From contig OY821790.1 in the NCBI GenBank assembly GCA_963682175.1, forward strand, positions 12,501 through 76,500: DNA of 64,000 nt, in the 5' to 3' direction. The stretch is from Triglochin maritima. Lineage: Eukaryota; Streptophyta; Magnoliopsida; Alismatales; Juncaginaceae. This document shows positions 58,402 through 64,000 of the stretch, in pieces. How positions within the stretch are numbered: the stretch's first letter is position 1; the number at the start of each line of letters is the position of its first letter. A model generated the notes under the pieces. The model did no database searches, was not told the origin of the DNA, and saw only the letters and a list, made by a program, of their open reading frames with translations. The position numbers and the translations under genes are program-made.

Positions 58402-59437
58402 CTTTATTTTTTCTTGCATGTCCTATATTATTTAATTTTGCATACATTGGGGACAATGCATGGAATAGGTGTAGGGGGGTGACTAGTTATCTACGTATCT
58501 GTTTTATTTCTATTTCTCCCAAAAAAATCATGATATAGCTTAAGATTGAACTACCAAAACCCGAGTACAAATTGCATTGAGTTTTTGTTCCTTATTATAT
58601 AGTTCTGCTTGTAGAAATTATGACATAAATCTAAGTTCCAAAGAAATAACTCATTACCCTTTAAGACATGTATGCACTTAAATTGGATGAATCAAATCTT
58701 TGAAGTGGTTGATAAAAAGCAGAGGTTGAGGAAAATATACCGGGAAGTGTGGACTTCTGATAGCAATTAAGCCTTGAGGGAAAAAAGGAATAAAAGTGAG
58801 GAAAGCACATCTTGCAAAATGATTACAAAAGCCCAAGCCTTCGAGTCACTGTTCCGTAGGGGTATCTTGAAACCCGGTAACTTGAGTCTGCCAGCTCGGG
58901 ATTATCGACCAAACTCGCTACACGAATGCAAAAGGCTAAAAGTGTCAAATAAGCAAATATGTTGAATCACGGGGAATTATTACTTTAAGATACTCAAGGC
59001 TCAAGGCTCAAAGCTAGAAGAATGATCCATGTCATGGTTGATCCAAATGATACTTCACCACCAGAGGAGGCGTGCAAAATAATTTAAGTGATAACATGTG
59101 TAGAAGGGTTAGTGGTGTGAATGTTGGAGGAACAAAGACCAAGTCAGAATTTTTATGAGTTAGATTTATATAATGAGCATGCAAGAATTCTAAGTGAGAT
59201 GTATAAGGTTGAGGTGGAGATATTGAGAGTTATTAAGACTTTGTGGGTGTGTCAACTGAAAACCCTCACGAGACAAAACTCGTCCTCTAAGGAAACTTAG
59301 GGGTTTAAAGGCTTGTTGCACATGCTAAGTGCAACCGTAATTCCTACGAAAGTGAGTTAGGATTTCCCTGCTTTCATACTTTTAGTTTTCATGTTTTGTT
59401 TTGCTCGAGACTAGCAAAATCTAGGTGTAGGGGTATT
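58402..59437 (+). promoter_or_regulatory. Athila-A 3' non-coding region and purine tract
   Basis: Non-coding sequence homologous to 36642-37680 on the other strand. It ends with the purine-rich AGGTGTAGGGGTATT just before the 3' LTR, the probable plus-strand primer. No gene seen. Confidence 0.7.
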
Positions 59438-60174
59438 TGATGCATTGCATACATTGCATCATATGTCTTTCATTTAGATTATTTTTATATAAATAAATGC
59501 TACTAAGGTATTGTTTTGAGCAATTGAGCAGAATTCAGAAGTTACAATGCAATTTACCAATATTCGAGCTAAAACGCGTGTAATGGACTCAAATAGATCA
59601 CAAAGACCAATTAGCTAGAGACCCAAGCAAGTTGAATACCAAGTGATTTCATAAAAAGCTAGGGACCTGATCGCAAATTAGAAGGACTAAAAAGTTATTT
59701 TGGAGGGGTATTCAAGAAGAAATCAATTTCGGATCTTCAAAGATATGCAATAATTGATTTAGACGCGTGGAGGCCGTCTAGCACATACCAAAAACACACC
59801 CGCAAAATCACAAATTGATCTGGACCATCCATGCGGCGATTCCGCCGCATCTGACGGTCATTGGGCGGCGGAAACGCCACTTGGTTTGCGATCCATGCCT
59901 CCGAATTTCAACCAGTCGTGTCATAGCACGTGTCCTTCCTTATTCATACCTAGGGTTCCTTGTATCGGCTATAAATAGCCACGAAATTGTGTTGTGAAGG
60001 TAACTTTTTTGTATTTCCATTCTATAGCAATAAAATTCTGCCCATTTATTTCTCCCTTGTCTTTGTCTTTTGTAAGCTTAGTTTTAGATTAATATTTCAT
60101 GTTCTTAATTCCAGTAGAGTAATTTAGTTGTTCTTTATTCTTCGCTTAGAATAATTTGTTGCATGCTTAAAATA
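59438..60174 (+). repeat. Athila-A 3' LTR, first part
   Basis: Aligns with 38501 onward, including the hairpins at 59831-59850 and 59867-59878 (GGCG-GAAA-CGCC). It is cut after GCATGCTTAAAATA by the Mutator-like element. Confidence 0.9.
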
Positions 60175-60391
60175 AGGGAACTACTAAACGTCGCCCCAAA
60201 ACTACTTAAATCGCCCCTTGAAATTACCAAATTGCCCTTAACAATATATTTAATACCCATATCGTCCCGTGTCTATAAATTAGGCCTACGGTCTTGTATA
60301 TTCATAATTTATCAGTAAAAACACCACGAAAATATCTGGCGAGGGTGATGCATCCGGTGAGCTAAGTCTGGCGCGGGGCAAATTTTGGGTC

Positions 60392-60645
60392 GGGCGTCTG
60401 CATTAGACTCCTCCCCCAAGGTGAGGGAGTCTGCGTAGGACGTCCTCCCCTTGGCCGAGGCGTCTAACGCAGACGCCTACGCAATGGGAGAGGCGTCTTA
60501 TGTAGACGTCCTCCCTTTGGGTAAGGCGTGTGTAGTAGACACCCTTCCCTAGTGTCAGGCGTCCTACGCAGACGCCTCACCCTTGGGAAGGGCATTTAAC
60601 TCAGACGCCCCTCCCATGGGGTAGGCATTTAATACAGACGCCCGG
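60392..60645 (+). repeat. Array of ~32-bp GC-rich palindromic units
   Basis: About eight units of the pattern GAGGCGTCT-n6-AGACGCCTCCCC-n-TGG, each able to form a hairpin. They lie between the terminal repeat and the coding exon. The AIG1-intron element carries one or two related hairpins. Confidence 0.82.
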
Positions 60646-60682
60646 AATTTTTTTGATTTTTTTAATTTCGATTTTTTTGTAG

Positions 60683-61594
60683 GTTCCGTTGGAAGATTTC
60701 GGTGGTGATGGAGTGGATTACAGTGAGTTATTTCAAACTACACAAATCTTTGAAACAATCGATGAAGCATGTAAATGGGCCAAACAAGTAGCTATCGGAG
60801 CTGGGTTTTTTTTAGTCGTGTCGTCGTACAAAACAAGATCAGATAGTCGGAGGGATTGTTATTTGAGATGCGACCGGCGAAATCAAATGGAGTCTCGGGA
60901 TATGGATACTGCACTTCGAAGAAACACCAAAAGAAAGGGTTGCGGTTGCCGTTTCTTAATAAAAGTGGTGGAGCGACGAGATCGTGATGGATGGGTTGTG
61001 GTTTTTAATAGTGCTCATGGACATCACAACCACAGACTGGCAGTTTATCCAGAGGGTCATCGTCAAATTAGTGGTCTAAGTTTTGGGGCGAAGAAGATTG
61101 TTCGTGATATGACTGAGGCGCAAGCAAAACCACGGAACATCTTGAAGGCAGTAAAAGAACTAGCTGCGAACCCATCTTTTTATGAGCACGTATACTACGA
61201 CGGTGTGGCGCAGGCTCGTCACCAGATTAATTGGGGCGGGGGACCTTGTGGCGAGAATCACTACATGGAGACGTGGACGGACTTGTTTCCCATTGCAAAT
61301 TTTTACAAGTGTGCAGTTATGTTCTTCTCTCTCGGAAATGATGGTTCGTTGTACCCATGTCTTACAGTTCTACCTTGGGAGAGTCCACCTACCGTGACGA
61401 GACCGTGCAGAGAGTTGATTATTGCTCATTTAGGGAGTTACGCTCATTACATTTGTTTGGATATGAATGAGGGATTCCCCGTACCTCCTATAGCGACTCT
61501 GTGGTTTCAAGTACGAGATGAGAGTGTTATTGGATGGGAGCTGGAGTACCAAAATAGGATAGCATCTTGGCAACAATTATGTAATATGTTTTGA
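60683..61594 (+). pseudogene. FAR1-type DNA-binding domain joined to OTU-like domain (transposase core deleted)
   Basis: Begins at an intron acceptor (TTTTTTGTAG, ends 60682) and is open to TGA 61592-61594. The first ~150 residues form a FAR1/WRKY-GCM1-type zinc DNA-binding domain (CYLRC, GCGCRF, HGHHNH). The last ~100 residues resemble the C-terminal part of the OTU-type cysteine protease found in some plant Mutator-like transposases (GSYAHYICLDMNEGFPVPPIATLW). The MULE catalytic domain expected between them is missing, and the join is in frame near residue 175. The OTU part keeps its late His region but not the N-terminal Cys. It is probably a deletion derivative rather than a working transposase. 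An upstream exon is not identified. Confidence 0.7.
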
Positions 61595-61882
61595 TATGTT
61601 TGTACAATTATGTAATATGTTTTGATATGTTTGTACACTATATATTGTTGCTTTATTATGTAATATGTTTTGATATGTTTGCTTTATTTGCATTATATAT
61701 AATAGTACGATACGTTAGTAAACACAAATAAAAATAATAAGCGTATGACAAATAAGCAAACACAAATACAAATAATAAGCGTACGATATGTTAGCAAACA
61801 CAAACACAAATACAAATAATAAGCGTACGACAGACAAACAAATATAAATGCAAATACTAAGAGTACGGTACAACAGATCAGC
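61595..61882. repeat. AT-rich tandem repeats between the two Mutator-like genes
   Basis: About three copies of an ATGTAATATGTTTTGATATG unit (61587-61682), then ACAAATACAAATAATAAGCG units (61723-61870). No gene. Confidence 0.7.
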
Positions 61883-63757
61883 CTACTCATCATCCGAATC
61901 ATGGTCGGAGATCCCTAACTGAATATGCCACGAGTGTATGATCTCATCCAGATCGCCACACGTCCTATCTGGTGGTCGATCTGCTCTCCGGGAGGCACCA
62001 CAGACGATGATAGGATGTGAGTAACTACCGAACCAATCAAGATAACGTGCATCACACACGGAGGGGTCGCGACTACGTCTGAAGTCGCCAAGGAACAGTC
62101 GGCATGATCTCGGAAATGTCCGCCAAGTCGATTCCGCTGTAGAAGCGGGGAACCTGACGTCGTACGTCGCTGCTGTCGCAGACCGCACCGCATGCTCTGG
62201 TGTCGGGATGTCAACCGGGATCACCTGAACATATCCTAACTGACGCAAGACCCGATCGGGCATATAAGGCTCTATGATATCCCGATAACGAATAAGACCC
62301 ATCAATAAAGTCCTCGGGACATCCGCTGCTGGGTCAGGACCATAGGGTAACCACTCCACCTAAAGTTTAACACATTAATAATAATATATCTTAAAATTAA
62401 ATAAATGGTGTAAAGTTTGATACCTCTGATGCAGTCATCTGATCTAGCCGTGCGCGGATGGAACGCAATCGTCCATCGCTCTTGTCCTCGCTCCGGACGG
62501 CGCACATACCCGAACGTGGATGACCCTCGTCGATAATCTTCCGCTCACGATGCGGGCGGAATGCAGGAAAGTACTCGTATATCCACCCCTGCAGCAGCGT
62601 AAGACAACCTGCAATCCCAGAACAATCCGCACGGCTAGCTATCCCAAGCTGACGGTACAGGTATGCCAACGTCGCTGACCCCCACGAGTACTCACGAACG
62701 GTGTCCGGGTCCCTAGCCTCCAGTAGATCGCGTGTTCTGATCCGAGAACCACTCTTGTCGACAAACAAGACGGCTCCGAGCATCAAGAATAGGTACGCCG
62801 TCAACTGTGTATCATCGGCCCGCGGAGGTCGTGCCCGTCTGCATAGGTCCTCAAGGGAGTCGATGCCGACACCACAACCACTCCATAAAGTTGTATCTCT
62901 CGCCAGACCATCAGGTGTGACACCAAGCAACTCTGCCACATAACACCTCAGCTCAGACGTCGACCCCTGAGCACTAACCAGACGACCATCCACAGGAATG
63001 CGCAGGATCTGGAAAACATCGTGAAGCATGATCGTCATCTCTCCGAAAGGCATGTGGAAAGTGTTGGTGTCAGGCTGCCACCGCTCCACAAACGCAGAAA
63101 TCAAAGGCATGTCGAGATAAGGGAACATGTTGTACGGTTAGTGCCCCAAATGCGTGGCACTAATCTCCTCTCTGATATCAGCACTCAGTGTAGACCGCCA
63201 ACCCTGTAGTGCTGTACAGGCTCTGTGCCGATTATGGCACTTCAGAACCTTCCGATCCTCTCCGTCCCAGATCCGTCTAGCGATGTGACCCCAGAAACTA
63301 GGAATGACGCTCCCATCTAAAGGACCACCAGGCGTCATACTGCTCACGATCCAAGAATCGTCCTGGACCCTCTTTTTCTTCTGAGCGCGGGGATCTACAG
63401 TGCACGAGCTCGAATCCGCGGTCGTAAACCTCCCACCCCTACCCTTCCGCACCATCCATCCGGCGGAAGTAAAACTACCCGCTCGACCACGTCCTCTGCT
63501 ATACTCCCCTGCCTCTCCACCTCCGGGCGCTCTAACTCATACGGGTCATCATCGTCGCTCCCGTCGTCGGGACTGTCCACATGCTCATCATTGAAGGAAT
63601 CATCATCCTCCTCACGACGACGTAATGCCTCTCTCTCCCTCCTGACCGAAGCAGATATCCCCCGTCTACGTGGATGACGCGGTGCTGAATCATCCTCTAA
63701 AGAACGGAAGGCGTGTAATGGTATCGACTTGCCTTTCCCTCCACTGTGACCCGATGA
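61883..63757 (-). pseudogene. Plant mobile domain (PMD / aminotransferase-like) gene, broken
   Basis: Minus strand. The first visible exon begins at 63757 after an acceptor AG and encodes a charged region (Arg-rich, then an Asp/Glu run); a frameshift lies between 63455 and 63395. The following frame carries the PMD N-terminal motifs (GGPLDGSVIPSFWGHIA, GEDRKVLKCHNR). A TAA at 63138-63140 interrupts it in frame, after which the PMD core continues (FVERWQPDTNTFHMPFGEMTI ... ILRIPVDGR). A 64-bp GT-AG intron (62360-62423) leads to the last exon, 62359-61883. PMD proteins (MAIN/MAIL type) occur both as host genes and inside Mutator-like and other plant transposons. The position here suggests the transposon type. 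Confidence 0.82.
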
Positions 63758-63760
63758 CTA

Positions 63761-64000
63761 TTAATTGAATTTTTAATTACAAATTTGTTAAATTTGTTAA
63801 ACTAAATTATCATATTTATCACAATTGTTAAACTAAATCAAAATTTGTTAAACTAAATTATCACAATTGTTAAACTAAATCAAAATTTGTTAAACTAAAT
63901 TAAAACAATTGTTAAACTAAATCAAAAATTGTTAAAACTAAATATCACAAATGTTAAACTTAATAAGAATTTGTTAAATTAAATTTTCAGATTTATCACA
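63761..64000 (-). repeat. AT-rich tandem repeat, probably intron of the PMD gene
   Basis: Repeated TTGTTAAACTAAATCAAAA-type units of about 19-20 bp to the window end. On the minus strand they precede the acceptor of the first visible PMD exon. No gene. Confidence 0.7.

Larger units (their letters stand above)
38501..64000 (+). mobile_element. Athila-A Ty3-type retrotransposon (plus strand) with two nested insertions
   Basis: 5' LTR 38501-39634 plus 50411-50539 (split by the CACTA element), primer site 50546-50563, leader, gag-pol (51841-57371), a downstream ORF (57513-58401), purine tract and 3' LTR from 59438. The 3' LTR is cut near 60174 by a Mutator-like element, so its end lies outside the window. 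It is inserted into a minus-strand Athila-A copy. All genes carry breaks, so it is not autonomous. Confidence 0.9.
60175..64000. mobile_element. Mutator-like element with FAR1-OTU and plant-mobile-domain genes (right end outside window)
   Basis: Starts in the Athila 3' LTR. Its terminal ~110 bp (AACTACTAAACGTCGCCCC...) are homologous to the ends of the foldback element at 28361-29212. It contains a GC-rich hairpin array, a deleted FAR1-OTU transposase-related ORF on the plus strand and a plant-mobile-domain pseudogene on the minus strand. The right terminus is not in view, so the membership of the right-hand gene is inferred. Confidence 0.7.

Noticed and set aside
60392..60645. CRISPR-like spacing of repeats.
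   Set aside because: Units are degenerate palindromes in a plant transposon with no spacer diversity.

Overview
The window is nuclear DNA of a flowering plant, probably a eudicot; I cannot name the species. The evidence is long arrays of the plant telomere repeat CCCTAAA/TTTAGGG, L1-type LINEs with a C-terminal RNase H, Athila-type Ty3 elements with a tRNA-Asp primer site, a CACTA transposon, a Mutator-like element with FAR1, OTU and plant-mobile domains, and one intron-containing AIG1/IAN GTPase gene. Almost everything except the GTPase gene is transposable or satellite DNA.

Layout. 1-18328: two LINEs in the same direction, each ending in a short A-rich tail that runs straight into (CCCTAAA)n. 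LINE 1 (1-6695, 5' end outside the window) is followed by telomere-type array 1 (6696-7676). A 2,483-bp tandem duplication then repeats the LINE 1 3' region plus its array (7700-10250). LINE 2 (10228-17947) starts directly from telomere-type repeats and ends in a further array (17948-18328). 18329-26690: an AT-rich satellite with telomere-type islands, in head-to-head inverted orientation about 21440, with a 1.2-kb higher-order period in the right arm. 27493-31166: the four-exon AIG1-like gene, whose intron 2 holds a foldback derivative of a Mutator-like element.

32130-64000 is a nest of transposons. It contains a minus-strand Athila-B LTR plus leader, a minus-strand Athila-A 3' LTR with an internally deleted body, and a plus-strand Athila-A element starting at 38501. 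The plus-strand element's 5' LTR is split by a 10.8-kb CACTA element (39635-50407, target duplication CTA), and its 3' LTR is split by a Mutator-like element from about 60175 to beyond the window. The CACTA carries a solo Athila-B LTR with target duplication GAGGA, a broken TNPD transposase and an apparently intact ten-exon gene ending in a Ulp1 protease domain.

The most interesting system is on the left. The LINE polarity (3' tail towards the chromosome interior, sense strand equal to the C-rich telomere strand) and the alternation of LINE and telomere repeat are what would be expected if LINE RNA were reverse-transcribed from the G-rich telomere 3' end, with telomerase re-extending afterwards. 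That would be a plant parallel to Drosophila HeT-A or Bombyx SART/TRAS elements. Both LINEs also carry tandem copies of a ~90-nt 3'-UTR motif whose hairpin shows compensatory base changes, which I take as a conserved RNA structure.
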